From positions 117,260-181,259 of the forward strand of contig NZ_BOML01000052.1 in the NCBI RefSeq assembly GCF_016862175.1: a stretch of 64,000 bases of DNA, written 5' to 3'. Positions within the stretch are counted from its first letter, which is position 1. Each line of letters starts with the position of its first letter. Under the pieces are notes generated by a model, which searched no databases, had not been told where the DNA came from, and saw nothing but the letters and a program-made list of their open reading frames with translations. This DNA is from Paractinoplanes durhamensis (GTDB lineage: Bacteria > Actinomycetota > Actinomycetes > Mycobacteriales > Micromonosporaceae). Positions 54,618 through 63,464 of the stretch are shown here, in pieces. The translations under genes were made by a program, and so were the position numbers.

Positions 54618-54751
54618 GCGTACTTTCTACCGTGCCGCCCGGCCGCCCTGCGCGTGGAACACCCATTGCGTACCGGCCGCACATCTGCTTTTGTCGATCT
54701 AATCCGGCGGATGGCGGCCGCCGGGAGGCTTCCGCCGGATCGGGGGTCATT

Positions 54752-55147
54752 GTGTCGTTCGAGCCTGAGGTAACCAGGACCTTCCACTTCCTAGTAGCGG
54801 AGTACGGGCTGACCGGCCCGGCCGGGCCGGACCCGTTCCAGCTCTCCTACGCGGGCCCCGATGTCATCTACACGATCACCTTCGACCCGGCCACCAAGTC
54901 GGTGACCACGAGCGTCACCCGCGAGGTGGGCGAGTTCCGGCTGACCGCGGAACTGCCCGCCCTGGTGCTCGGCGCGGCCCTGGGCAATCCACGACTGGTC
55001 GCCTGCGGCGCCCGCACGCTGACCGAGTTGCGGGCCACCCTGCGAGCCCAGGCCGGCTACATCCGCCGCCTGCAGCCGTACCTGACGCCACTGAACGCCC
55101 TGCCCCTGATGCGCGCGGCGCACGCCCGGGAGCTCCGCTCGGCCTGA
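54752..55147 (+). CDS. Small conserved hypothetical protein
   Basis: 131 residues from GTG 54752 with GGGGG six bases upstream. Begins SFEPEVTRTFHFLVAEYGLT, then YAGPDVIYTITFDPATKSVT (beta strands) and a helical second half with ALGNPRLVACGARTLTELRA and GYIRRLQPYLTPLNALP. Soluble, one cysteine. Resembles small actinobacterial proteins with an 'FxFLxxxYGF' opening that I cannot name. A hairpin terminator follows. Confidence 0.75.
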   Translation: MSFEPEVTRTFHFLVAEYGLTGPAGPDPFQLSYAGPDVIYTITFDPATKSVTTSVTREVGEFRLTAELPALVLGAALGNPRLVACGARTLTELRATLRAQAGYIRRLQPYLTPLNALPLMRAAHARELRSA

Positions 55148-55164
55148 CCCCCGGTGACACAGGC

Positions 55165-55187
55165 GGCCCGCATCGTCGATGTGGGCC
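55165..55187 (+). terminator. Terminator hairpin
   Basis: ggcccgcatc and gatgtgggcc pair over 10 bp with one G-T pair and a 3-nt loop; gtcatcttt follows. It is 17 bp after the hypothetical gene's stop. Confidence 0.75.
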
Positions 55188-55271
55188 GTCATCTTTGAAA
55201 TCCCCGGTTCATAACACCGTAATCCGGGCGGAACCTTGCCAGCGGCATAGACGGCTTCCTATTCTCCCAGT

Positions 55272-55285
55272 GGAAAGCGCTTTCC
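55272..55285. promoter_or_regulatory. Perfect 14-bp LacI-type palindrome before pectate lyase
   Basis: GGAAAGCGCTTTCC, a perfect inverted repeat with central GCGC, 45 bp upstream of the pectate lyase start. The form matches LacI-family catabolite-type operators. No LacI gene lies next to it, so the regulator is encoded elsewhere. Confidence 0.7.
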
Positions 55286-55330
55286 TGTGCGCGACCGGAC
55301 GCGCATCCCCAACTAGGAGAGTGGGACGAA

Positions 55331-56896
55331 ATGAAACGATCAGTCGCTACGCGGCTGCTGGTTGCGGGTGGCACCGCAGCCCTCGCCGGTGCGGTCGCCC
55401 TCGCCGCACCGTCGCTCCAGGCTTCTGCCGCCGCCGTCGGCAGCGCCACCGGTTACGCCAGTCAGAACGGCGGTACCACCGGCGGAAACGGCGGGACGAC
55501 GGTCCGCGCCACCACCGGCACCGCGATCCACACCGCCCTGTGCACCCGCGCCAGCGGCAGCACCCCGATCACCATCGAGGTCGAGGGCACCATCAACCAT
55601 GGCAACACCACGAAGGTGTCCGGCGACAGCTGCAACACCGCCGCCGACAAGATCGAGCTGAAGGAAATCAGCAACGTCACGATCATCGGTGTCGGCAGCG
55701 GCGCGATCTTCGACCAGCTGGGCATCCACATCCGCGATTCCAGCAACATCATCATCCAGAACGTGACCGTCCGGAACGTCAAGAAGTCCGGCTCCCCCAC
55801 GTCCAACGGCGGCGACGCCATCGGCATGGAGAGCACGGTCCGCAACGTCTGGGTCGACCACGTCAACCTGGAGGCGTCGGGCGGCGAGGACGCGGGCTAC
55901 GACGGGCTGTTCGACATGAAGGACAACACCCAGTACGTCACGTTGTCCTACGCCAAGCTGAGCAACTCGGGCCGTGGCGGCCTGATCGGTTCGAGCGAGA
56001 CCGACACCACCAACGGCTACGTCACGTTCCACCACAACCTGTACACCAACATCGATTCCCGCACGCCGTTGCTCCGCGGCGGCATCGCGCACATCTACAA
56101 CAACTCCTACGTGAGCCTGAACGAGTCCGGCATCAACTCCAGGGCCGGCGCGAAGGCCAAGGTGGAGAACAACTACTTCAAGAACTCGATGAACGTCCTC
56201 GGCACGTTCTACACGGACGCGGCCGGCTACTGGCAGGCCAGCGGCAACATCCTGGACAACGTGACCTGGTCGGCCGCCGACAGCGAGACCAACCCGGCCG
56301 GCCCGAGCATGCCGTCGAACACGACGGTGAGCATCCCGTACTCGTACTCCCTGGACAACGCGGCCTGCGTCCCCGCCCTGGTCGCCGCAACCGCGGGCGC
56401 CAACACCGGCATCAAGACGTCGAACGGCAGCTGCTCGTCGCAGACCCCGACAACGTCCCCCACGACGTCACCGACCACCACCCCGACGACCGCTCCGACG
56501 ACCGCTCCGACGACTGCCCCGACGACCTCAGCCCCGAGCGGCACCAACCTCAGCATCGGCGCCGGCGCTGACGGCTCCAGCAAGGCGAGCGGCACCAGCT
56601 ACGGCAACGTGATCGACGCAAGCACGTCGACGTACTGGTCCCCCAGCGGCACCACCGGCTACGTCTCGGTCAAGTGGAGCGCCGCCAAGTCGGTCTCCCG
56701 CATCATCATCCGCGACGGCTCCGGCGTCTCGACCTGGCAGGTCAAGAACGCCGACACCGGCGCAGTCCTGAAGACCGGCACCGGCACCCCCGGCACCATC
56801 AGCTTCACCAGCACGTCGCTGAAGAAGATCACCTTCGAAATCCTGACCGCCTCCACCACCCCCAAAATCACCGAATTCGAGACATACGCTTCCTAG
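55331..56896 (+). CDS. Secreted pectate lyase (PL1-like) with C-terminal discoidin-type domain
   Basis: 521 residues from ATG 55331. Signal peptide to about residue 33 (ASAAA). Parallel beta-helix lyase domain about 35-365: TIEVEGTINHG, FDQLGIHIRDSSNIIIQNV, DAIGMESTVRNVWVDHVNL (Ca-site Asp and the VWVDH motif), YDGLFDMKDNTQYVTLSY and SRTPLLRGGIAHIYNN with the catalytic-type Arg. A Thr/Pro linker (about 375-400) joins an F5/8 type C (discoidin) or CBM32-like domain: IDASTSTYWSPSG and SVSRIIIRDGSG. It cleaves polygalacturonate by beta-elimination outside the cell. Confidence 0.92.
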   Translation: MKRSVATRLLVAGGTAALAGAVALAAPSLQASAAAVGSATGYASQNGGTTGGNGGTTVRATTGTAIHTALCTRASGSTPITIEVEGTINHGNTTKVSGDSCNTAADKIELKEISNVTIIGVGSGAIFDQLGIHIRDSSNIIIQNVTVRNVKKSGSPTSNGGDAIGMESTVRNVWVDHVNLEASGGEDAGYDGLFDMKDNTQYVTLSYAKLSNSGRGGLIGSSETDTTNGYVTFHHNLYTNIDSRTPLLRGGIAHIYNNSYVSLNESGINSRAGAKAKVENNYFKNSMNVLGTFYTDAAGYWQASGNILDNVTWSAADSETNPAGPSMPSNTTVSIPYSYSLDNAACVPALVAATAGANTGIKTSNGSCSSQTPTTSPTTSPTTTPTTAPTTAPTTAPTTSAPSGTNLSIGAGADGSSKASGTSYGNVIDASTSTYWSPSGTTGYVSVKWSAAKSVSRIIIRDGSGVSTWQVKNADTGAVLKTGTGTPGTISFTSTSLKKITFEILTASTTPKITEFETYAS

Positions 56897-56903
56897 CCTC
56901 ACC

Positions 56904-56930
56904 GGGGCCGTCGCCCTGAGCGACGGCCCC
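56904..56930 (+). terminator. Terminator hairpin after pectate lyase
   Basis: Perfect 11-bp arms ggggccgtcgc and gcgacggcccc with a 5-nt loop, 8 bp after the stop codon. Confidence 0.85.
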
Positions 56931-57074
56931 GCTTCCCCCAAAGCCCCATACAGGTACGAACGTGCCAAGCCCCGCCCTGCTCAGCAGCAAGCCGCGAGAA
57001 ACACCGGGCCGTTGCGCCACCTTCGCGAGGGGCGGCGGGTCACCCTCAAACCCGCCGAGGCCTAGGCTTCGGAC

Positions 57075-57602
57075 GTGACGTCCGCGGCGGATCATCCCCC
57101 ACCAGCAGGGCAGGGGCTGGTGATGGTGCGTTTCGGCCTGACGCGGGACCCGGACAGCCGGGCGCCGGACAGCGGTTGGCCGCACCCGGTGGACAGCGAA
57201 GGCCTGTGGGCCGGCCCGCTGGGTGACGGCCGCTATCGCCTCGAGAACACCCCATGGTTCGCGGAGAACCTGTCCAACCAGGACATAGTCGAGGCCGTCG
57301 AGCACGAGGGCACCCGCTGGATCACGCGAAAAGCCCACTGGTCGGGCCACCTGACCGTGCGGGTGACGCACCGCGACCCGCTCGACCCCGCTGTCGTGCT
57401 CGACCCCGCTGCCGTGCTCGACGCGTTCGCCGATCTCGGGGTTCGCGGCGAGAGCGCAGCCCCGGCGTACCGGATCATCGCCCTGGACATTCCGCCGGAC
57501 GCCGACCTCCGCGCGATCCTCAGCCGACTGCGGTCCGGCCGATCCGACGGCACCTGGGATTTCGAAGAGGCCTGCGTCTCCACCGAGTGGCGAGGTAGGT
57601 AG
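57075..57602 (+). CDS. DUF4265-domain protein
   Basis: 175 residues from GTG 57075. The LWAGPLGDGRYRLENTPWFA string with NLSNQDIVEAVEHEG following matches DUF4265, a small soluble family found in actinobacteria. An in-gene tandem duplication encodes LDPAVVLDPAAVLDA near residues 113-127. Function unknown. It has no obvious partner: the next gene encodes a secreted protein. Confidence 0.75.
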   Translation: MTSAADHPPPAGQGLVMVRFGLTRDPDSRAPDSGWPHPVDSEGLWAGPLGDGRYRLENTPWFAENLSNQDIVEAVEHEGTRWITRKAHWSGHLTVRVTHRDPLDPAVVLDPAAVLDAFADLGVRGESAAPAYRIIALDIPPDADLRAILSRLRSGRSDGTWDFEEACVSTEWRGR

Positions 57603-57683
57603 CCCGCCAACCGCCAAGGGCAGCATGGATGTGTCCCCACATGTAACTATTACCGCCGCAAGGTAATCGACATGGGGGAATGT

Positions 57684-59000
57684 ATGAATTTCGGAACTTC
57701 AGCACGCCGAACCACCGTGGTCGTAGCGGGCCTGACCGCGGCCGTGCAGGTAGCCGGTCCGGCCGCCGCCGCAGCGCCGTCGCTGCGGACCGAGCGGGTA
57801 AGCGTCTCGACCGCCGGAGCACAGGGCGACGCCCCGGCAATCTCCGGCGACCTGAGCGCCGACGGCCGTTACGTGGTCTTCGACTCGTTCTCGTCCACGC
57901 TGGTCCCCGGCGACACGAACGACAACGAGGACGTCTTCCTGCGCGACTGCCGGACGAACGTCACGACCCGCCTCAGCGTCTCCGCGACCGGCGAGCAGGC
58001 CGACGGCTCGAGCGGCTCCGCCCAGATCAGCGCGGACGGCCGCTACGTAACGTTCATCTCGTACGCGGCAAACCTGGTGCCCGGCCCGCAGCGAGCAGAC
58101 ATCGGCTACGACGTCTACCTGCTCGACCGCCGGACCGGAACGCTGACCCGGATCACCGAGAGCCCCGACGGCCGGCCCGGCGACGGCGACAGCTACAACC
58201 CGTCGATCAGCGCCGACGGCCGATACGTGACCTTCCAGACCTACGCCGCCAACCTGATCCCCGGCGTAGCAGGCGGCAACGTCCTGCTCTACGACCGGAC
58301 GACCGCCCAACTGAGCCCGGTAAGCGTGGCAGCCGACGGAACAGCCACCGAGGCGGGCGGCGCCGCCCCGTCGATCAGCGACAACGGCCGCTACGTGGCC
58401 TTCGTCTCCTGGTCCGCCACCTTGACCCCCGGCGACACCAACGGCGTGGGCGACGTCTACGTCCGCGACGTGGTGGCCGGCACGACGGTACGCGCCAGCG
58501 TGGCCGACAACGGCCAGGAGATCGCCGGCGACAGCCGAGGCGGCGAGGTGAGCAACAACGGCCGAGTGACCTTCTGGTCCGACGACAGCACCTTGGTCCC
58601 CGGCGACGACAACGGCGCCGCCGACGTCTTCGTCCGAGACCTGGCAGCCGGCACCACCAGCCTGGTCAGCACGGCCACCGACGGCGCACCGGCCGACAAC
58701 TACAGCGGCGGCCCGAGCATCACCGCGAACGGCCGGTACGTGGTCTTCCACAGCGCCGCGACAAACCTGGCACCCGGCGACACCAACGGCGTGGAGGACG
58801 TGTTCCGCAAGGACCTCCAGACCGGCACCACAACGCTGGTGAGCCGCCGCACGACCGGCACCCAGGCCAACAACAGCAGCATCAACCCAAAGATCACCCC
58901 CAACGGCAAATTCATCGCGTACGGCTCAGACGCCACAAACTTGACCGCCAACGACACCAACGGCCTGACCGACCTGTACATCACCAGGCTGCCCCACTGA
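57684..59000 (+). CDS. Secreted PD40/TolB-like beta-propeller protein
   Basis: 438 residues from ATG 57684 (GGGGGA four bases upstream); ATG 57672 is also in frame. Signal peptide to about residue 30 (GPAAAAAPS). The rest is seven repeats of about 50-55 residues with the pattern S-DGRYV-F-S--T-L-PGDTN---DVF-RD---GTTT-VS, e.g. SADGRYVVFDSFSSTLVPGD. The DTNxxxDVF part resembles Ca-binding loops. No catalytic motif is visible; it may be a binding or scaffold protein. A hairpin follows the stop. Confidence 0.88.
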   Translation: MNFGTSARRTTVVVAGLTAAVQVAGPAAAAAPSLRTERVSVSTAGAQGDAPAISGDLSADGRYVVFDSFSSTLVPGDTNDNEDVFLRDCRTNVTTRLSVSATGEQADGSSGSAQISADGRYVTFISYAANLVPGPQRADIGYDVYLLDRRTGTLTRITESPDGRPGDGDSYNPSISADGRYVTFQTYAANLIPGVAGGNVLLYDRTTAQLSPVSVAADGTATEAGGAAPSISDNGRYVAFVSWSATLTPGDTNGVGDVYVRDVVAGTTVRASVADNGQEIAGDSRGGEVSNNGRVTFWSDDSTLVPGDDNGAADVFVRDLAAGTTSLVSTATDGAPADNYSGGPSITANGRYVVFHSAATNLAPGDTNGVEDVFRKDLQTGTTTLVSRRTTGTQANNSSINPKITPNGKFIAYGSDATNLTANDTNGLTDLYITRLPH

Positions 59001-59011
59001 CCAGCCAGGAA

Positions 59012-59050
59012 CACCGGCGGCGACGGCCCACCCAGCCCTGGCCGCCGGTG
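59012..59050. terminator. Hairpin between convergent genes
   Basis: Perfect 10-bp arms caccggcggc (59012-59021) and gccgccggtg (59041-59050) with a 19-nt loop, between the PD40 gene and the DUF427 gene. Confidence 0.6.
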
Positions 59051-59059
59051 CCGGCCCCG

Positions 59060-59521
59060 TCACCAGCCCATGGTCCCGGGCCCACCCTTGAACGGCCCGG
59101 CGATGCCGGAGGTGATCCAGCCACCGTAGAAGTCCCCGTCCTGAGCCCGGACAAGCTCGCCGCCAACCCGACATTCGTCAACCCGACTGGGATAGAAGGC
59201 GACGGCGCCGGCGATCTCCGCATACCCCGCCGTGGGCCGCGCATAGGACCAGCCAACGCGCCGCACAAGAACATCCCCCAAGACAAGGTCCCAGTAGCCG
59301 GCAACACCCTTGAACTCGCAATGCGAACGCCCATCACCAGGCACCAGCACACCGTCAGCGATGTCCTCGACAGGCACGTAGTAAACCGGCGGATGCGAGG
59401 TCTCCAGAACCCGCCAGCAGCGCCCACTGTCAACAATCACCCGCCCCAAATGCACAACGGTGACCCGATCCGCCGACCGCTCCACCCGAGGCGGCCGCGG
59501 ATAGTCCCAAACCGACTCCAT
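59060..59521 (-). CDS. DUF427-domain protein
   Basis: 153 residues from ATG 59521. The whole protein matches DUF427: VWDYPRPPRVERSADRVTVV, VLETSHPPVYYVPVEDI, SHCEFKGVAGYWD, VAFYPSRVDECRVGGE and the strong end FYGGWITSGIAGPFKGGPGT. A small beta-rich protein common in actinobacteria with no settled function. Upstream is a low-complexity region with a tandem duplication. Confidence 0.92.
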   Translation of the reverse strand: MESVWDYPRPPRVERSADRVTVVHLGRVIVDSGRCWRVLETSHPPVYYVPVEDIADGVLVPGDGRSHCEFKGVAGYWDLVLGDVLVRRVGWSYARPTAGYAEIAGAVAFYPSRVDECRVGGELVRAQDGDFYGGWITSGIAGPFKGGPGTMGW

Positions 59522-59593
59522 CCCACCAGCTTGCCAGCCCCAAAGGCCCACCACCGCCCACCGCCCCGCCCCACGCCCGCAATCAGTGCCCGG

Positions 59594-59712
59594 GGCCGAG
59601 CACCCCACGCCAAGCACAGCGCGATCAGCACCCCCACGCCCCACGCCCCGCGCCCGCGGCCGAGCACCCCACGCCAAGCACAGCGCGATCAGCACCCCCA
59701 CGCCCCACGCCC
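59594..59712. repeat. Tandem duplication, 64-bp period
   Basis: A block starting ggccgagcaccccacgcc at 59594 is repeated from 59658, identical over about 55 bp, in the 231-bp gap between the DUF427 and YunG-like genes. The unit itself contains shorter CCCCACGCC repeats. No gene is seen in this gap. Confidence 0.9.
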
Positions 59713-59752
59713 GGCGTCAGCGTCCCACAACCCCACACCCCACACCCCGCGA

Positions 59753-60163
59753 TCACCGCCCTGCGATCCGCGATCCGCGATCAGCCGTTTCGTTCAGGGC
59801 GGCCAGGACGCGCTGCCGGAGGATCTCGTACTGCTGACGGCATCGCCGGACCGGCCCCGGCGGGCGTTGCTGCACCTCGCCACCGACAACCATTTCCTGC
59901 GGATAGAACTGCTCGGCGGTCAGATCGACATCACGGCCGTCAGGCAGCCGATTCCAGTAGTGATATCCGACCCTGGTATCCCCGACGAAGACCTCGCCAA
60001 GGATCAACTCACCGCCGAGAAGATCGTGGACGATCAGCGCAGTCACCCCACACTGACCGCGCGACGGGTTATCCGGGTGCCAATCCGGCAGGTCGTGCGG
60101 ATCGCAGGTATCCGGTCCCCACCCGTCCCGCAGAATCGGCCGCAACAGTTCCAGCTCCACCAT
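59753..60163 (-). CDS. YunG-like protein
   Basis: 136 residues from ATG 60163 (GGAGG seven bases upstream). Contains GQCGVTALIVHDLLGGELIL, where a Cys follows GQ as in papain-like folds, then GYHYWNRLPDGRDVDLTAEQF with a His-Tyr-Trp-Asn and Asp, matching the YunG family. Function is unknown; the Cys and His positions suggest a cysteine-hydrolase-like fold, which is inference. The C-terminal 40 residues are Arg-rich. Confidence 0.8.
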   Translation of the reverse strand: MVELELLRPILRDGWGPDTCDPHDLPDWHPDNPSRGQCGVTALIVHDLLGGELILGEVFVGDTRVGYHYWNRLPDGRDVDLTAEQFYPQEMVVGGEVQQRPPGPVRRCRQQYEILRQRVLAALNETADRGSRIAGR

Positions 60164-60513
60164 CAGACAACCTCCCAGCTCACCGGCCATGACCCCCAAA
60201 GCCTCGGCCCTCAACCGAGTCGAGAGTCAACCCAACGACCAGCTCTCAAGCCAGCAAGCCGGCCCCAAACCAGTAGGCCGCCCGCCAAGACGGCAAGCCG
60301 AGAGCCGCGCCAGGCAGCGCGCCGAGAGCCGACCTGGCGCGGACCGAGCCAGCCGACCGAGCCAGCCGACCGAGCCAGCCGACCGAGCGCCTGCCAGCTG
60401 GCCGGAAGGCCAACGTGGTCAGCCGGCGAGCAACCTGCGGTGGCCAGACGGCAGGCAACCCGCGGGCCGATCGGCGGGCGATCTGCGGTAGCCGATCGGC
60501 GGGCGGCTTGGGG
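60164..60513. repeat. Low-complexity intergenic region with 13-bp tandem repeats
   Basis: The unit gaccgagccagcc is present in three perfect copies (60342-60380) plus 7 bp of a fourth. Another direct repeat, ccgatcggcgggcg, appears near 60466 and 60495. No frame here looks like a gene on composition. It lies between the YunG-like gene start and the ligase stop. Confidence 0.8.
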
Positions 60514-62493
60514 TCAGTCGGCGAGTAGGTTGGCGAACTCGGCTGGGTCGATGATGGGGATGCCGAGCTTGGCGGCTTTTGTCGCCTTTGCGGTGGTGGT
60601 CTCGGAGGTGACCAGGGCGGTGGTGGTGGCCGAGACGCTGCCGCTGGCTCGGCCGCCCAGCTGCTCGATCCGCTCGCTCACCGTGGTGCGGGTGTAGCCG
60701 GGGACGCTGCCACTGACCACGTAGGTCTTGCCCTCCAAGGGCTTGTCGCCCTCGGTCTCGGGCACGCTCATCGTGACGCCGGCGGCGGCCAGGCGGTCGA
60801 TGACGCCGGACATCGAGGCGAGGCCGTCGATAACGTGCTGGGCCTTGATCAGGCCCATCTTGTCGATCTCGGCGATCTCCTCGACGGTGGCGGCGCGCAG
60901 CGCGTCCATGGTCTTGAAGCGGGCGGCCAGCCAGCGGCCGACGCTACGGCCGGTCATCCGGATGCCGAGGCCGGTGATGACGCGGTTGAACGGCTGGGTC
61001 TTGCTGTGTTCGAGCGACGCGATGACCTTGGCGGCGTTGAGCTTGCCGAGCAGGACGACGCCGCCGGCCTTGGTGTTGCCGACCGGCAGCTCGGCCAACT
61101 GCTCCTCGGTCAGCACGTAGAGGTCGGCCACGTCGTTGGCCAAGCCGGCGTTGACCAGAGCGACGCACAGTGCCTCACCGGCACCCTCGACATCCAGGGC
61201 GTCGCGGCTGCACCAATATTCCAGGGCGTTGGTGGCGCTGCACGACGCGGTGTGGCAGCGCCAGAGCAGGCTCGATTTGTCCCACGGCTCGCCGCACTGC
61301 GGGCAGGCCTCGGGCGGTGTCCACGGGGTGAGGCCGTGCGGCTGCTCGCCGATGGGCGCGGTGACCCGCGGGATGACGTCACCGGCCCGCCACACGGCGA
61401 CGGTCTGGCCGATGGCGAGGCCCTGCTCCTCGACGAAGCTGGGGTTGTGCAGCGTCGCGTAGGTGATGGTGGTGCCGTCGACGAAGACCGGGTCGAGCAC
61501 GGCCCGCAGTGTGATGCGCCCGGTGCGGCCGACCCGCACCTCGATGTCACGAAGCACCGTGGAGCCGGTGTCGGCCGGGTATTTGAAGGCGGCCGCCCAA
61601 TAGGGCGTGCGACTGGCGGAACCGAGCCGCCGGCGCGTCGACTCCAGGTCGGCGGTCAGCACCGCGCCGTCGATCGGGAACTCCAGGTCGCGGCGCAGCT
61701 CACCGATCCGCGCGATGGCGGCGAGCGCGGCCTCCGCGTCGCCGGCAACCTGGATCTCGCCGGTGGCGAGCTGCCCGGCCACCGGGAAGCCAAGCTCGAC
61801 CGCGTGGGCCATCCGCTCGCGGTGGGCCGGAAAGTCGCCGGAGATGTCGTACGCCGCGAAGGTCATCGGCGTCTCGTAGGTGCGGTCGATGCTCCGGATC
61901 GACCCGGCGACCGCGCCACGCGAGTTGATGAACGCCTTGCTGCCGGCGGCGACCCGGTTGGCACTGGCGGCCTCGAAGTCGCCGACCGTCATGTAGACCT
62001 CGCCGCGAACCTCGCCCGTCCACGCGGTGCCGAGCCGGGCGGGCAGACCGGCGATACCCCGCAGGACCTGGGCGGTGACATTCTCCCCGGTGCTGCCGTC
62101 GCCACGCAGGGCGGCCAGCGCGAGGCGCCCCGACTTGTATTCCACCCGGATCGCGAGCCCGTCGAGCTTCACCTCGACCAGACACGGGTCGCCGCCGAGA
62201 CTTGCGACGAAGGTGCGCACGTCGTCTTCCCCGGTGACTTTGTCGAGCGACATCATCGGCACCGGATGCCGCACGTCGCCGCCGCTGGACACGCCCGCCG
62301 CGACCCGGGTCAGGACGCCACGGTCATCCCAGTCGGGGTGGGCCTTCTTGGCCGCGGTGATGCGGTCTAGCAGCGCGTCGTAGTCGGCGTCGGTCATCAG
62401 CACGTCACCGGTGTCGTAATACGACTTGGCGGCGCTCTGCGCCTGGTCGACCGCGGCGGCGAAGTCGGCTTCGGTGAGGGCTGCTTCCGTCAT
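60514..62493 (-). CDS. NAD-dependent DNA ligase, divergent LigA
   Basis: 659 residues from ATG 62493. Ia domain with LMTDADYDALLDRI (NMN-site Asp, Tyr, Asp), adenylation motif KLDG at 109-112 (Lys109), RGDGSTGENVT, FPIDGAVL, AAFKYPA, OB fold with VGRTGRITLRAVLDPVFVDG, Cys4 zinc site C397/C400/C413/C418, helix-hairpin-helix repeats, and a C-terminal BRCT domain from about residue 582 (LEGKTYVVSGSVPGYTRTTV). All domains of LigA are present, but the usual SLDNAF is SLDKVT and the HhH part is unusual (CVALVNAGLANDVADLYVL). It may be a second, accessory ligase rather than the replicative LigA. Confidence 0.9.
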   Translation of the reverse strand: MTEAALTEADFAAAVDQAQSAAKSYYDTGDVLMTDADYDALLDRITAAKKAHPDWDDRGVLTRVAAGVSSGGDVRHPVPMMSLDKVTGEDDVRTFVASLGGDPCLVEVKLDGLAIRVEYKSGRLALAALRGDGSTGENVTAQVLRGIAGLPARLGTAWTGEVRGEVYMTVGDFEAASANRVAAGSKAFINSRGAVAGSIRSIDRTYETPMTFAAYDISGDFPAHRERMAHAVELGFPVAGQLATGEIQVAGDAEAALAAIARIGELRRDLEFPIDGAVLTADLESTRRRLGSASRTPYWAAAFKYPADTGSTVLRDIEVRVGRTGRITLRAVLDPVFVDGTTITYATLHNPSFVEEQGLAIGQTVAVWRAGDVIPRVTAPIGEQPHGLTPWTPPEACPQCGEPWDKSSLLWRCHTASCSATNALEYWCSRDALDVEGAGEALCVALVNAGLANDVADLYVLTEEQLAELPVGNTKAGGVVLLGKLNAAKVIASLEHSKTQPFNRVITGLGIRMTGRSVGRWLAARFKTMDALRAATVEEIAEIDKMGLIKAQHVIDGLASMSGVIDRLAAAGVTMSVPETEGDKPLEGKTYVVSGSVPGYTRTTVSERIEQLGGRASGSVSATTTALVTSETTTAKATKAAKLGIPIIDPAEFANLLAD

Positions 62494-62623
62494 GCCGACA
62501 ATTTACGGCCTGGGTACGACAAGTTTGCGGACCCAGGCCGCGGACCCGCCCGCTGCTGTTCGCCGGCCGCCGGTCACCCGCGGCCGGGGCCGTCACGGGG
62601 GTGATTGAGCTGGTGCCGGCCGG

Positions 62624-63130
62624 TCAGTGATGCCAGGGAAGCTGCACGGGCTGTGGCGGGATGCCGGCCGTCACGACCTGTTGGAGAAGCGGCGCCAACC
62701 CGAACGGATAGACGATGTCGGAGGTGCCGGTCAGCTCGTCGAGGCTCCACCACCGATGACCGGCGTGGTGGCTGCGTTCGAGGGCTTCCATGCCGGCTGT
62801 GTCGACATGGTGGGCGCTCACCCGGTGGAGAAAGAAGTCGTCGCGAAACCGCCCGTTGGCCCAGCCGAGATCGGCGTAGCCGGTGGTGTACGCGATCGGC
62901 CGCCCGAGAGCGTCCGGTCGAACACGGAGGCCGATCTCCTCATGGAGTTCACGAGCAGCGGCGTCCGGCAGCGGCTCGTTCTCCGTGACACCGCCGCCCG
63001 GCGTCACCCAGCCATGCCCTTGCTGAATGTCCGCAGAGTCGAAGAAGAACTTGAGAAGAAGCACTCGCTGACTGCTGTCCAGCAAGATCACGCGAGCCGA
63101 GCGGCGTCGGTAGCAGCCGGTTCCCGACAT
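62624..63130 (-). CDS. NUDIX hydrolase
   Basis: 168 residues from ATG 63130. Complete Nudix box: GGVTENEPLPDAAARELHEE followed by IGL (Gx5Ex7REUxEExGU). N-terminal strand RRSARVILLDSSQRVLLLKF and WWSLDEL after the box. Hydrolyses a nucleoside diphosphate linked to another group; substrate unknown. No strong ribosome binding site. It lies 131 bp upstream (in its own sense) of the ligase gene. Confidence 0.92.
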   Translation of the reverse strand: MSGTGCYRRRSARVILLDSSQRVLLLKFFFDSADIQQGHGWVTPGGGVTENEPLPDAAARELHEEIGLRVRPDALGRPIAYTTGYADLGWANGRFRDDFFLHRVSAHHVDTAGMEALERSHHAGHRWWSLDELTGTSDIVYPFGLAPLLQQVVTAGIPPQPVQLPWHH

Positions 63131-63464
63131 ACCGCGGACTTTACCGACGTGAACCACCCACGAAAACCGAGTTACCAAGCGGAGCAGGGCCTTCCACCTG
63201 CCAGACAACCTGCCGGACAAGCCCCGGCGCCACAACGTCCGAGGAGCGCAGCCTCCACCTCGTCCAGACCGCCGAGCCGTTCTCCGCCTTCGAACCGCCA
63301 ACCCTGCGGCGATCGGAGCTACGTCGACCAGTGCCACGCCAACCAACGCCACGCCGCCCGGAGCAACGCCAATCAACGCTGTGCCGGCCACGTGGAATCA
63401 CGTGAGGTGGCTCGATGCGTGCCGGATTTCCGGGTTGGGGGCTACCGCGCTGGTCGATCCGTAG
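63131..63464. other. Intergenic region, no convincing gene
   Basis: 334 bp between the NUDIX start and the small acidic protein's stop. It contains imperfect repeats around ccaacgccac (63331-63375) but no frame with a start, ribosome binding site and coding composition. Confidence 0.5.

Noticed and set aside
60189..60491. A 100-codon plus-strand frame rich in Arg/Pro/Gln/Ala
   Set aside because: It reads through 13-bp tandem repeats, lacks a ribosome binding site, and overlaps the N-terminal end of the YunG-like region only by chance.
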